Positions 1 through 11,291 are shown, counted from the first letter of the stretch. The stretch: 42,371 nt of DNA from Sphingomonadales bacterium (GCA_017309275.1 JAFKLT010000076.1:1-42371); one strand, 5' to 3'. A program made the numbers and translations. The notes: generated by a model from the sequence alone, not told the origin.

Positions 1-913
1 GAATCTGGGCGATCGACGTGAACATGAAGGCAAAGGTCGCGCTCTGAGACACGCGTCGCGCGCCAAAGCGCTCGACGATCGCGGCGTTCGAGAAATTCGC
101 CGTCGCGATTCCCAGCGCGACGCAGGCGAAGACGAGCGGAAACAAGCTGCGCGCGTCGAAGATGTCGGCGATGATCTGCTCGCTGCTGTTCAGATAGCCG
201 TAAAGCGAGCCCTGCATCATGCCCGACGCGATCATATAGCCCGCGGCACGGCGATGCCGCGTCACCGTCGCCCAGCCCGCGATCATCGTCCGCAAGTCGA
301 GCGGGCGGACATCGGCGGGATCGAGCGTCTCGGGCAGGCGGCGAAGCCAGAACAGCATCACGACGCCCATCACGGCAAGGACGATGAAGATCGACCGCCA
401 GCCCGCGATCGCCGCGACCCCCGCACCCATCGTGGGTGCGATCGCGGGAACGATCATGAAGACGAGGAAGATCATCGACAGCCGTTTCGCCATCGCATCG
501 CCCGAGAACAGGTCGCGGATCACCGCGACGACGATCACGCCCAGGGCCGCGCTGATCACCCCGTGCCCGAAACGCAGCGCGAGCAGCATTGGAAAGCTCG
601 TCGCCAGCCCGCATCCGATCGAAAAGGCGACATAGGCGAACAGCGCCGGCACGAGCACGCCCTTGCGCCCGAACCGGTCGGAGAGCGGGCCATAGAAGAG
701 CGACCCCGCGCCGATGCCGAAGAGATAGGTCGAGATGACATATTGGCGGTCGTTCGGAATCGCGACGCCCAGCCCCTCGCCGATCGCGGGAAGAGCAGGC
801 AGCATCGAGTCGATGGCGAGCGCGTTGAGCGCCATCACCATCGCCATCATGATCACCATTTCCCGCTCGCCGGGCATGCGGGACCGTTGGGAGGATTCGG
901 CCATTTTGTGCAT
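1..913 (-). CDS. MFS drug-resistance transporter, Bcr/CflA type (3' end cut off by window edge)
   Basis: Inner-membrane exporter of the major facilitator superfamily. About 304 codons are visible of a family length near 400; the C-terminal helices lie outside the window. The first helix begins around residue 18 with a run of Met, Val and Ala and ends in the sequence LAIDSMLPALPAIG, which is typical of Bcr/CflA proteins. The loop between helices 2 and 3 carries DRFGRK, the MFS signature. Further hydrophobic segments follow, with GWRSIFIVLAV as a likely helix 6. I chose the ATG at 913; an in-frame ATG at 904 is possible, and neither has a strong ribosome-binding site (AGAAG lies about 15 bases upstream). 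The substrate cannot be read from sequence; drug or small-metabolite efflux is the family role. The gene stands alone, downstream of a terminator that isolates it from the next leftward gene. Confidence 0.88.
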   Translation of the reverse strand, partial: MHKMAESSQRSRMPGEREMVIMMAMVMALNALAIDSMLPALPAIGEGLGVAIPNDRQYVISTYLFGIGAGSLFYGPLSDRFGRKGVLVPALFAYVAFSIGCGLATSFPMLLALRFGHGVISAALGVIVVAVIRDLFSGDAMAKRLSMIFLVFMIVPAIAPTMGAGVAAIAGWRSIFIVLAVMGVVMLFWLRRLPETLDPADVRPLDLRTMIAGWATVTRHRRAAGYMIASGMMQGSLYGYLNSSEQIIADIFDARSLFPLVFACVALGIATANFSNAAIVERFGARRVSQSATFAFMFTSIAQI

Positions 914-980
914 TGCAGCGGCGCTATGCTCTTCTGCCGCCGCTTTGGATAGCCCTTTGAAACCGAAAAGCTATGCAAAG

Positions 981-1013
981 CAAAAGGGCCACCCCCTTTC
1001 GGGAGCGGCCCTT
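981..1013 (-). terminator. Rho-independent terminator after the small conserved gene
   Basis: On the minus strand a GGGCC arm (from 1013 leftward: AAGGGCC) pairs with GGCCCTT ending at 984, with a loop of about 16 bases that itself contains complementary C and G runs, followed by TTTTG. It sits 24 bases after the stop codon at 1037 and separates that gene from the MFS transporter. Confidence 0.75.
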
Positions 1014-1036
1014 CGCTTGTTCGGATTGCCGAAAGA

Positions 1037-1339
1037 TCAGGCCTGACGCGTGCCGGTCATCGCCATCGAGCCGAAGGGGCCCGCCTTGATCGTACCGGTC
1101 AGCGTGTCGCCGTCGATCGTCGCTTCGCATTCGAGCGTCATCGGCATCGGCACCTTCATGTTCATGACCCAGGTCAGCTTGTTGCCGTCGACCTTGCCAT
1201 TCTCGACATCGAGCGAGCCCATCGCACCGGCGTTCTGGCCGGTGAAGCTGCCGCCGCTGCTGTTCACGGTGAACACGGACTTCTGATCGCCCATCGGCGA
1301 CTTGGTGATGCACTCGTAGTTGCCATCGACCCCAGACAT
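1037..1339 (-). CDS. Small conserved protein, predicted beta-sheet, function unknown
   Basis: A 100-residue protein of alternating polar and hydrophobic residues that suggests a compact beta-sheet fold. There is no signal peptide or membrane helix. Distinct features are a near N-terminal SPMGDQ, a central VDGNKLTW, a VPMPMTLE segment and a final DGDTLTGTIKAGPFG. I recall similar small proteins with PMPMTL and DGDTLTG motifs in other sphingomonads, but no assigned function. The start ATG at 1339 has a strong ribosome-binding site (GGAGAGG, five bases upstream). Its own terminator follows at once. The exported M16 peptidase gene lies just upstream (25 bases), so the two may be cotranscribed. 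Confidence 0.82.
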   Translation of the reverse strand: MSGVDGNYECITKSPMGDQKSVFTVNSSGGSFTGQNAGAMGSLDVENGKVDGNKLTWVMNMKVPMPMTLECEATIDGDTLTGTIKAGPFGSMAMTGTRQA

Positions 1340-1364
1340 AAAACCTCTCCTACTGAAACTGATG

Positions 1365-4250
1365 TTAGTTAGCGGGTTTCGCTATTTCCACCGGCAGACC
1401 CAGCCCGTCAAGCTGCGGTTTCACCACCGCGGCGTCGCCGACGATGACATAGACGAGATCGCCCGTGCTCAGCGCCTTGCGCGCCGCCGCGTCGATCTCT
1501 TCGGTCGTCATCGCTTCATAGGTGGCCGGCAGCGTCTCGTAATATTTGTCGGGCCGGCCGAACTTCACGATCTGGCGCATGCCGCCCAGCACGTCGGTCG
1601 AGGTTTCGAAGCTGCCGGGCAGTTCGCGAACGCTGCCGTTGACGGTCCGCTCCAGCTCTTCCTTCGTCGTGCCCTTGTCGCCCAGATACGCCTTCAGGTC
1701 GTTCTGGAACTCCTTGATCGAATCGCCGGTGCGATCGGCCTGGACCGGTGCGACGGCGACCCAGGTCAACCGATCGCTGTCGTTCGAGATGCGCGATCGC
1801 ACGCCATAGGACCATCCCTTGGTCTCGCGCAGGTTCATGTTGAAGCGCGACAGGAAGTTGCCGCCGAAGATGTCGTTCGCCGACCGCAGCACCTCGATAT
1901 CGTCGGTGCCCTTCGCGGTCAGCACCTTGCCGGCCATGATCACCGACTGCGGCGATTTCGGCCGGTCAAAGAGCAGGATGCGCGGCGTGGGTGCCGGGAT
2001 CGGGGTTTCGAAATGCTTGGTGCCCTTCGGCGTCGCGGGCGCTTTCCAGTTGCCGAACGCCGTCTCGAGCTGCTTCGTCACCTCTTTCAGCGTCGTGTCG
2101 CCGACCACGAAGATGCGCGCATTGTCGGGACGGATCCACGCCGAATGGAACGCAGCCAGCTGATCGCGGGTCGCGGCCGTCACCGCTTCGGTGGTCCCTA
2201 GGCCCGACGGCGGAATGCCATAGGGATGGTCGGCGCCATAGAGCACCGGCATCATCAGCCGGCTGGCGATCGCGTTGGGATTGTTGAGTTCGGCCTTCAG
2301 CCGGTTGAGCTGCTGCGCGCGCACACGGTCCAGCTCGGCTGCGTCAAAGGCGGGGTTGCGGACATAGTCGGACAGCAGGCCAAGCGATGCGCCAAGGTTG
2401 GGCTTGAGCGCGAACAGGCTGAAAACCGTCTCGTCGGCCGTGGCCGCGCCATCGATCTGCGCGCCAAGACGCTCCTTCGCCTCTGCAAAGGCGATCGAAT
2501 CGCGCGTCGTCGTGCCCTCGTCCATCAGGCTGAGCATCAGCGACTGCGTGCCCAGCGCACTGTGCGGATCGGCGGCATAGCCCGCGTTGAAGCTGACGAC
2601 GACGTTGACCGTCGGCACGGTTGCACGGCGCGCGAAGACGACCTCGATCCCGTTCTTCAGCTTGGCGCGTTCGATCGCGGGGAAATCCAGCGCCTTCAGA
2701 TCGGCGACCGCGGGAAGCTGCGAACGGTCGGCGATCGAGGTCGACGCGCCGATGCCGGTGTCGGGGCCGACATCGCCAAGCGCGGGATTCCAATAGCGAT
2801 CGGGCGCGACGGCTTCGGTCGCCTTGCCGGCGGTCACGGCGCCACCGCGGTTTTCACCGCCCTCGGTCCGTTCGCCGGGGGTATAGGTCAGCGAGAAGGC
2901 CGGGCGCGACATCCACTTCTGCGCAACCGCCTTCACCTGCTCGGGCGTCGCCTTCGCAAGGCGGTCGAGCTCGACCTTGTAATAGGCGGGATCGTTCGAA
3001 TAGAGCGCGCCCTCGGCCAGCGTCACCGCCTTGCCGCCGAACCCGCCAACCGATTCAAGGCCGGCGATCGTACCGCCGAGATAGCTCGCCGCCGCGCGCT
3101 GCAGCTCGTCGGCGGTCGGACCTTCGGCAAGGAATTTGGCGATTTCGGCGTCGAGCTTCTGGCCGACGACCGCAACGTCGGTGCCGGGCTTCACGTCCGC
3201 CTGGACAAGCAGGATGCCCGCATCCTCGAACGTCTGGGCAAAGGCGGCCACGCTCACAGCGACGGGATCCTTGCGCACCATCGCATTGTCGAGCCGCGAC
3301 GAGGACAGACCGCCGAGGACCGCGGTCGCCATCTGCAGCGGCACGCCGTCGGCGTCGTTGAGGCCGGGGATCGCCCACATGCGATAGATGCGCGTGGTGG
3401 GAACCAGGTCGCGGACTTCCTTGGCCAGCGGCGCGGGTAGCGTCGGGACCGCCGTCTGCGGCGCCTTCACTTCGGGTCCGCGGGGGATGTCGCCGAACCA
3501 TTCCTGGACCTTGGCCTTTGCAGTGGCGACATCGACGTCGCCGGCAAGCACCAGCACCGCATTGTTCGGCCCGTAATTGTCGGTGAACCACTTCTTCACG
3601 TCGGCGAGGCTCGCCGAGTTCAGGTCGCCCATCGAGCCGATGGTGCTGTGATGATAGGGGTGCCCCTTGGGAAAGAGATTCTCGAAAATCTCGTAACGCA
3701 GCAGGCCATAGGGGTTGTTGTCGCCCTGGCGCTTTTCATTCTGCACGACGCCGCGCTGGTTATCGAGCTTGTCCTGCGTCACCGCGCCGAGCAGGTGGCC
3801 CATGCGGTCGCTTTCCAGGAACAGCGCGCGATCGAGCGAGCCGGTCGGCACCGTCTCGAAATAGTTGGTGCGGTCGACATTGGTCGTGCCATTGCTGTCG
3901 GTCGCGCCGACCTGTTGCAGCGGTTCGAAGAAGTCGCCCGGCGAATTCTCCGAACCGTTGAACATCAGATGTTCGAAAAGATGCGCGAAACCGGTCTTGC
4001 CCGCGGGCTCATGCTTCGATCCGACGCGATACCACACCGACACCGCGACGACCGGCGCCTTGCGATCCTCGTGCACGATGACGCGCAGTCCGTTGTCGAG
4101 CGTGAAGCTCTGATACGGAATGTCGACGGCCTTCACCAGGTCGGCGACCGGGGCGGGCTTGGCTTCCTTGGCCTTGGCAAGCGCGGGTCCGGCCGCGACG
4201 AGCGAAGTCGACACCGCAAGGGCGAGGGCGAAACGATGAAAACGGGGCAT
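1365..4250 (-). CDS. Exported M16 (pitrilysin/insulinase) family zinc peptidase, two-domain
   Basis: A 961-residue zinc metalloprotease, probably periplasmic. Residues 1-26 form a signal peptide ending in a PALA-type cleavage site. The N-terminal M16 domain holds the inverted zinc motif HLFEH (H90, E93, H94), with the distal ligand most likely E172 in VVQNEK, followed by the usual DNNPYG. A linker and the second M16 half (from about residue 520) repeat the fold, but the HxxEH position reads as LMLSLMDEG, so this half is inactive, as usual for the family. The start at 4250 is supported by GAGGA six bases upstream; the open frame continues upstream only as antisense of the next gene. It lies 98 bases downstream of the penicillin acylase gene, same strand. 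Its role is probably to degrade peptides in the periplasm. Confidence 0.94.
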   Translation of the reverse strand: MPRFHRFALALAVSTSLVAAGPALAKAKEAKPAPVADLVKAVDIPYQSFTLDNGLRVIVHEDRKAPVVAVSVWYRVGSKHEPAGKTGFAHLFEHLMFNGSENSPGDFFEPLQQVGATDSNGTTNVDRTNYFETVPTGSLDRALFLESDRMGHLLGAVTQDKLDNQRGVVQNEKRQGDNNPYGLLRYEIFENLFPKGHPYHHSTIGSMGDLNSASLADVKKWFTDNYGPNNAVLVLAGDVDVATAKAKVQEWFGDIPRGPEVKAPQTAVPTLPAPLAKEVRDLVPTTRIYRMWAIPGLNDADGVPLQMATAVLGGLSSSRLDNAMVRKDPVAVSVAAFAQTFEDAGILLVQADVKPGTDVAVVGQKLDAEIAKFLAEGPTADELQRAAASYLGGTIAGLESVGGFGGKAVTLAEGALYSNDPAYYKVELDRLAKATPEQVKAVAQKWMSRPAFSLTYTPGERTEGGENRGGAVTAGKATEAVAPDRYWNPALGDVGPDTGIGASTSIADRSQLPAVADLKALDFPAIERAKLKNGIEVVFARRATVPTVNVVVSFNAGYAADPHSALGTQSLMLSLMDEGTTTRDSIAFAEAKERLGAQIDGAATADETVFSLFALKPNLGASLGLLSDYVRNPAFDAAELDRVRAQQLNRLKAELNNPNAIASRLMMPVLYGADHPYGIPPSGLGTTEAVTAATRDQLAAFHSAWIRPDNARIFVVGDTTLKEVTKQLETAFGNWKAPATPKGTKHFETPIPAPTPRILLFDRPKSPQSVIMAGKVLTAKGTDDIEVLRSANDIFGGNFLSRFNMNLRETKGWSYGVRSRISNDSDRLTWVAVAPVQADRTGDSIKEFQNDLKAYLGDKGTTKEELERTVNGSVRELPGSFETSTDVLGGMRQIVKFGRPDKYYETLPATYEAMTTEEIDAAARKALSTGDLVYVIVGDAAVVKPQLDGLGLPVEIAKPAN

Positions 4251-4348
4251 GGAATTCCTCTTGGTAACCGACGAAGGCGATCGACGCCTGCTGTGACCGG
4301 GTGCCGGACGGCACTGTATCAGTGGTTTAAGGCAGCCCGCGCGGGCTT

Positions 4349-6505
4349 TCAAGGCCGATAGAAGCGCGCCCCGCTCGCCCGCAGCGCCGCCGGATCGAAC
4401 AGCACCGGCTTCAACCGATGGCGGACGAAGAGCGGTGCCTGATCGTTGTAATGCGGGCTGTCGGGACGCGTCGTCGCCGCGCCGAAAGGCTGGATCGATT
4501 CCGAACGCACCTTGCCCGCCGCGTCCCAGGTCACGAACATGATGAAGCTGTCGCCGTGGCGCACCTTCAACCGCCCGTCGGGCTCGACATCCCACAGGGT
4601 CGACGCACGCACCGTATCGTTCCCGCCATCGAGCGGCAGGTCGACGCGCGACGCGCCCTCGCCATGCCGCAGCCGCAGCACATCGCCCAGCTTGGGGTCG
4701 AGCCCCGCGAAATGCTCCTGCAGATGGTTCACCGTGTCGCGCAGCACCTCGCGCGGATCGGGGTCGGGCTTGCGCTGGTAATGGCTGCCGTTCGCCGGGC
4801 GCAGCACCATCAGCGCCAGCGCATCCCCCTTGCCCTTGCCGTCGAGGTTCCAGTCCCACTGGCGAAGCAGCTTCTGCGCCTCGGCCAGCGCGGGATCGCC
4901 CTTGACGTCGAGCGCGAGCAGCCGGTCCATCCACGCCTTGGCATAGCCGGTCTTCGCATAGGCGGTGTCATATTTGATCGCCTTGAGCCGCGCCTCGTCG
5001 ATCTGCCCCGACGCCTCGAACAACTCGATCAGCCGCGTCGCGCGGTTGGTCATGTCGTCCTCGATCCCCAGCAGCGGCGAAAAGGCCGCGGCATCGAGCT
5101 CGTCGCCCGGTCCCGCCGCGACCCACGGCGTGTTGTTCGCGTTCATGACATAGCCCGAGCGCGGATTGACGAGCGCGGGGACGCGGTCGAACGGCAGCGT
5201 CCTGGTCCACAGGTCGGCCGAGGTGTCGCCCGGCAGGACCCCGCGCCAGTTGAAGCCCGCCGGACGGTCGGGGAACATGGCATTATAAAAGAGGCCGATA
5301 TTTCCGGCGGCATCGGCATAGATGAAATTGGTCGCCGGCACGCCCTGCCCCGCCATCGCCGCGCGCCACTCGCCGAAATTCTTCGCCTTGTTCAGCCGGT
5401 AATATTGGGTGACCATGTTCGCCTGGTCCATGCCGGCATAGCGGATGGCGAACGCCCCCTTGTCGTTCTTGATCACCGGACCGTGGACCGAGCGATAGAT
5501 GGTGCGCGGCACGGGGATCACGAACGGCCCATATTTGACGCGCAGCCAGATGCGCCGCTCCTCGAGCGGCAGCCACTTGCCGTCATAGCGATAGGTCTTG
5601 CCGCTGTCGTCGAGCACCAGCTTATAGACGTCGATCAGGTCGGGGCGGTTTACGGTATTGGTCCAGCCCAGATATTTGTTGTGGCCGAGGAAGGGATAAG
5701 GCGATCCGGGAAAGTTCGCGCCCGCGAAATCCCAGCCCTCGCCCGAATGCACGACCAGCTCGTACCAGGCGACGCCGCCGGTCCACGGCTGGTGCGAGTT
5801 GGAGACGAGGCGCGTCGCGCCGTCGGTCGATCGCGATGGCGCGACCGCCATGCCGTTCGATCCATTATGTTCGGGATCGCGGCCGACGGGGGTGAGTTCG
5901 CGCGGGACCAGCTTGCCCTTCGCGTCGAGCGAAGGCCCGCCTTCACGGCCGAGCGGCTTGTCCTCGGTAAGCCCGCCCAGCACCGAATCGAGCCCGAAGA
6001 AAAAGGGCGAACGCAGCACGAAACCGGCCACGACATCCTCGCCGGTCACCGGGAACAGCCCCGACAACCGCACCTCGCCCGGATGCTTGTCGGCATAATG
6101 GTTGAGCCCCGCCGCATAGGCGGTGAAGAGCGTGCGGACATCCTCGGGCAAGCGCGGCCAGTCGCGCGCCGTCGTCTTGCGGATATCGAGAAGTTCGGCC
6201 GCATAATCGACCTTCGCGCCATCCGCGCCCAGCATCGCCCCCGCGCGCCCGCGCGTCATCGCGAGCACTTCCTGCAACGTCGCGAAATCATCCTCGGCGT
6301 GCGCATAGGCGACGCCATAGGCAACATCGGCGTCGGTCTTTCCAAAGATGTGCGGCACCCCGAACTTGTCGCGCGCGATCTGGACATCGGTCGGCTTGAA
6401 GACCGGCGCCACCGGCGCCTTCGCCGTCAACGGCTCCCACAGCGCAAGGCCCCCGGCGATCACGACGATCAGCAGCAGAAACCCCAGCAAAATCCGTCGC
6501 AACAT
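4349..6505 (-). CDS. Penicillin acylase family (S45) N-terminal nucleophile amidohydrolase
   Basis: A 718-residue precursor of the Ntn-hydrolase class that cleaves amide-linked acyl groups; members act on penicillins, acyl-homoserine lactones or aculeacin. A signal anchor spans residues 5-23. The alpha chain has RDKFGVPHIFG and AYAHAEDDF, both family hallmarks. Autocatalytic cleavage would free the nucleophile S216 in HNGSNGMAV, the start of the beta chain. Downstream the conserved SNSHQPW and GANFPGSPYPFLGHN segments form the oxyanion and substrate region. The start at 6505 is supported by AGAGGA six bases upstream. The substrate cannot be told from sequence; N-acyl-homoserine-lactone acylase activity is possible but not shown. 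A 14-base perfect palindrome (4334-4347) abuts the stop codon, but without a T run it is a poor terminator, so read-through into the M16 gene is plausible. Confidence 0.92.
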   Translation of the reverse strand: MLRRILLGFLLLIVVIAGGLALWEPLTAKAPVAPVFKPTDVQIARDKFGVPHIFGKTDADVAYGVAYAHAEDDFATLQEVLAMTRGRAGAMLGADGAKVDYAAELLDIRKTTARDWPRLPEDVRTLFTAYAAGLNHYADKHPGEVRLSGLFPVTGEDVVAGFVLRSPFFFGLDSVLGGLTEDKPLGREGGPSLDAKGKLVPRELTPVGRDPEHNGSNGMAVAPSRSTDGATRLVSNSHQPWTGGVAWYELVVHSGEGWDFAGANFPGSPYPFLGHNKYLGWTNTVNRPDLIDVYKLVLDDSGKTYRYDGKWLPLEERRIWLRVKYGPFVIPVPRTIYRSVHGPVIKNDKGAFAIRYAGMDQANMVTQYYRLNKAKNFGEWRAAMAGQGVPATNFIYADAAGNIGLFYNAMFPDRPAGFNWRGVLPGDTSADLWTRTLPFDRVPALVNPRSGYVMNANNTPWVAAGPGDELDAAAFSPLLGIEDDMTNRATRLIELFEASGQIDEARLKAIKYDTAYAKTGYAKAWMDRLLALDVKGDPALAEAQKLLRQWDWNLDGKGKGDALALMVLRPANGSHYQRKPDPDPREVLRDTVNHLQEHFAGLDPKLGDVLRLRHGEGASRVDLPLDGGNDTVRASTLWDVEPDGRLKVRHGDSFIMFVTWDAAGKVRSESIQPFGAATTRPDSPHYNDQAPLFVRHRLKPVLFDPAALRASGARFYRP

Positions 6506-6591
6506 CTCGGGTCCTCTCGCATCCGCTCGTCCGCGCCTGTCTGACGAGCCTGTTGTCCGATGGCAAGCAACTGTCGTTCGTCGACGCGAAT

Positions 6592-6607
6592 TTGCGTCTG
6601 TACGCAA
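6592..6607. promoter_or_regulatory. Perfect inverted repeat between divergent hydrolase genes
   Basis: TTGCGT, four bases (CTGT), then ACGCAA. It lies in the 145-base divergent gap between the penicillin acylase gene and the aminopeptidase gene. TTGCGT could also serve as a -35 element for the rightward gene, with TATGCA 16 bases on as the -10. The dyad is therefore a candidate operator for one or both genes. No regulator can be named. Confidence 0.35.
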
Positions 6608-6650
6608 CAGCCTTATGCATAAGGGCAAGTCTATCGATCAGGGGAACCTC

Positions 6651-8231
6651 ATGAAAATGCGCACCAAAAGCCTGCTTCTTGCTGCCTGCCTTTCGCTATC
6701 GCCGGCGCCTGCCGCGCCCGCGCAGAGCTTTACCGGGTCGGGGGTGGCGCCGGCCACCGCCGCGAACAGCGCCGAGCGCGCGATCGGTTTCGCCGCGTCC
6801 GCCCCTGCCGGCAGCGCGCTGGTGATCGTGATGACCGATGCGACGCTGCCGCCGCTCGACGGCGTGACGCTGAACAACGCCGAGCGCCAGGCAGTGAGCG
6901 CGGCGATCGCCGCGGCGAGCTTTGACGGCAAGGCGGGGTCGACGCTGTCGCTGCGCGGCATCGGCGCGCATCCCCGCATCCTGCTGGTCGGCACGGGCAC
7001 GACACCCTCCTCGCTCGCTCTGGCCGAAGCCGGCGGCAAGGCCGCGCAGGAACTGAAGAGCGAGGCGCATGCCGTGACGGTCGCGGGCGCCTATGGCGAC
7101 GCATCCGCCGCCGACGTCGCCTATGGCTTCGCGCTCGGCCAATATCGCTTCGACCGGTACAAGACCGTCGACAGCAAGGCGCCGGCGACCGGCGCCGTCA
7201 CGCTGGTCGGCGCGAATCCCGCCGCGGCCGAAGCCGCCTTCAACAACCGCTGGAAGCCGCTGGCCGAGGGTGTGCGCCTGTCGCGCGACCTGGCGAACGA
7301 ACCCGCGAACGTCATCTATCCCGAAAGCTTCGTCGCGCGCGTCCGCGATGCGCTGGCCGGTGCGCCCGGCGTCAGCATCGAAGTGCTCGACGAGGCGGCG
7401 ATGCGCAAGCTTGGCATGGGCACGCTGGTCGGGGTCGGGCAGGGCAGCCCGCGCGGTTCGCGCCTGATGCTGGTGCGCTATCGCGGCGCAGGTGCGCCCG
7501 ACGCGCCGATCGCCTTCGTCGGCAAGGGCATCACCTTCGATTCGGGCGGGCTGTCGCTGAAACCCGGTGCGGGAATGGGCAATATGAAGGGCGACATGTC
7601 GGGCGCGGCTTCGGTCATGGGCGCCGTCGTCTCGCTCGCCAAATCGCGCGCGCCGGTGCATGTCGTCGGTGTCGCCGCGCTGGCGGAGAATATGCCCGAC
7701 GGCAACGCGCAGCGCCCCGGCGACGTCACCCGCACCATGTCGGGCAAGACGATCGAGATGGTGAATTCCGATGCCGAAGGCCGCCTCGTCCTCGCCGATG
7801 CCAATGAATATGTCGCAAAGGCCTATAAACCGCGCGCCATCGTCAACATCGCCACGCTGACCGGCGCGGTGGTCGGCGCGCTCGACGACAGCTATGCGGG
7901 CCTGTTCGCGCGCGACGAGGCCCTGTCCGCGCGCCTGCTCGCGGCAGGCGCCGTCAGCGGCGAGGAACTGTGGCGATTGCCGCTCCACAAGGCTTATGCC
8001 GAGCGGATGAAGTCGGATATCGCCGACATTCGCAATTCGGCGACCGGCCAGGGCCCGGGCGCCAGCCTGGGCGCACATTTCATCGGCTTTTTCGTCGACG
8101 AGAATACGCCGTGGGCGCACCTCGACATCGCCGGGGTCAATCGCAGCGAAAAGGCGTCGCCGCTCGTGCCGAAGGGCATGACCGGTTTTGGCGTTCGCCT
8201 GCTCGATCAGCTTGCGCGCAGCGGCGACTGA
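6651..8231 (+). CDS. Leucyl aminopeptidase, M17 family, with signal peptide
   Basis: A 526-residue M17 aminopeptidase that releases N-terminal residues from peptides using two metal ions. The catalytic C-terminal domain is intact: K292 and D297 in GKGITFDSGG, and the signature NSDAEGRL at 372-379 (canonical NTDAEGRL, with Ser for Thr). Unlike the cytosolic PepA, residues 1-24 form a clear signal peptide (basic start, hydrophobic core, PAPAAPAQS junction), so this one is probably periplasmic. The start at 6651 was chosen because AGGGGA lies five bases upstream; an earlier in-frame ATG has no such site. It is divergent from the exported penicillin acylase and probably belongs to the same peptide-scavenging set. 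Confidence 0.95.
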   Translation: MKMRTKSLLLAACLSLSPAPAAPAQSFTGSGVAPATAANSAERAIGFAASAPAGSALVIVMTDATLPPLDGVTLNNAERQAVSAAIAAASFDGKAGSTLSLRGIGAHPRILLVGTGTTPSSLALAEAGGKAAQELKSEAHAVTVAGAYGDASAADVAYGFALGQYRFDRYKTVDSKAPATGAVTLVGANPAAAEAAFNNRWKPLAEGVRLSRDLANEPANVIYPESFVARVRDALAGAPGVSIEVLDEAAMRKLGMGTLVGVGQGSPRGSRLMLVRYRGAGAPDAPIAFVGKGITFDSGGLSLKPGAGMGNMKGDMSGAASVMGAVVSLAKSRAPVHVVGVAALAENMPDGNAQRPGDVTRTMSGKTIEMVNSDAEGRLVLADANEYVAKAYKPRAIVNIATLTGAVVGALDDSYAGLFARDEALSARLLAAGAVSGEELWRLPLHKAYAERMKSDIADIRNSATGQGPGASLGAHFIGFFVDENTPWAHLDIAGVNRSEKASPLVPKGMTGFGVRLLDQLARSGD

Positions 8232-8257
8232 GCCCGCCCAAGAAGTTCCGAACGCCC

Positions 8258-8285
8258 CTTGTGTTGCTAAATGGCAACACTATCT
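8258..8285 (+). promoter_or_regulatory. Sigma-32-like promoter of clpB with embedded inverted repeat
   Basis: CTTG at 8258-8261, a 17-base spacer, then ACTATCT at 8279-8285. This agrees closely with the alphaproteobacterial heat-shock consensus CTTG-N17/18-CYTATNT. The spacer holds a perfect dyad, GTGTTGC (8261-8267), TAAATG, GCAACAC (8274-8280), which overlaps both promoter boxes and so could be an operator or a hairpin at the 5' end. It is not a CIRCE element. The clpB start codon is 28 bases downstream of the -10. Confidence 0.6.
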
Positions 8286-8312
8286 TGCTCGGCAAGAAAG
8301 GGGCGTTCTTTT

Positions 8313-10892
<2,580 letters not shown>

Positions 10893-10894
10893 CG

Positions 10895-10923
10895 AAAAGG
10901 GCGGCAGAAATGCCGCCCTTTTT
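10895..10923 (+). terminator. Bidirectional rho-independent terminator
   Basis: AAGGGCGGCA, loop GAAA, TGCCGCCCTT followed by TTT on the plus strand, three bases after the clpB stop. The opposite strand reads the same stem followed by TTTT, and the leftward small-protein gene ends 21 bases away, so it probably terminates both. Confidence 0.9.
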
Positions 10924-10943
10924 CTTTGTCCGGGTCGCGGGCG

Positions 10944-11276
10944 TCAGCAGGTGCCGGTCGCGCGGCAATCGCCCGCCTTGCTGGCATAGGCGTCCATCGT
11001 GTCCCGCGAATCCTGGTTGCCCTGGACCCAAAGCTGCTTCCACTCTTCGTTGGTGTGGCAAACGCGCGCCCTTTTCACCAGCGAGCCGATCTCCTCGATC
11101 TTGCGGCACTTGATATAGTCGGGGTGGGTCGGCGCCAGCCCGACATTATACGCCTTGATTTCGGTCCCCGTCATCGTCGACGCGGGCCGGTCGAGCGCCG
11201 GGCGGCGGTCGGTGTCGGCGGACGCCGCAGGCGCGCTCGACACGGCGAGCGCCAGCACCATCATCATATCCAGCAT
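10944..11276 (-). CDS. Small secreted two-cysteine protein, paralogue C of a tandem trio
   Basis: A 110-residue protein of unknown function. A hydrophobic leader with almost no positive charge (residues 1-20) ends in PAASA, so export is likely. The core shared with the next two genes is EIKAYNVG, DYIKCRK, GSLVKR, RVCHTNEEW and QDSRDT. C57 and C73, 16 apart, are invariant in the trio and could form a disulfide; this member also has two extra cysteines near the C-terminus (DCRATGTC). GGGGAA lies eight bases before the ATG. It follows paralogue B by 15 bases and ends at the shared clpB terminator, so the three form one leftward transcript. Short proteins with a CR...GS...VC pattern recur in sphingomonads as far as I recall, without a known role. 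Confidence 0.85.
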   Translation of the reverse strand: MLDMMMVLALAVSSAPAASADTDRRPALDRPASTMTGTEIKAYNVGLAPTHPDYIKCRKIEEIGSLVKRARVCHTNEEWKQLWVQGNQDSRDTMDAYASKAGDCRATGTC

Positions 11277-11291
11277 TTTACCGGTTCCCCA

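Noticed and set aside
4334-4347. Terminator at the end of the penicillin acylase gene
   Set aside because: A perfect 14-base palindrome abuts the stop codon, but its stem is only about five pairs and there is no T run.
4251-4934. A 5' extension of the M16 peptidase frame
   Set aside because: It is antisense-frame of the penicillin acylase gene. The ribosome-binding site and signal peptide put the M16 start at 4250.
4418-6544. A 708-codon plus-strand frame opposite the penicillin acylase gene
   Set aside because: Shadow frame; no domain recognised and the other strand holds the intact S45 gene.
8261-8280. CIRCE element in front of clpB
   Set aside because: The dyad GTGTTGC/GCAACAC does not match the CIRCE sequence (TTAGCACTC-N9-GAGTGCTAA).
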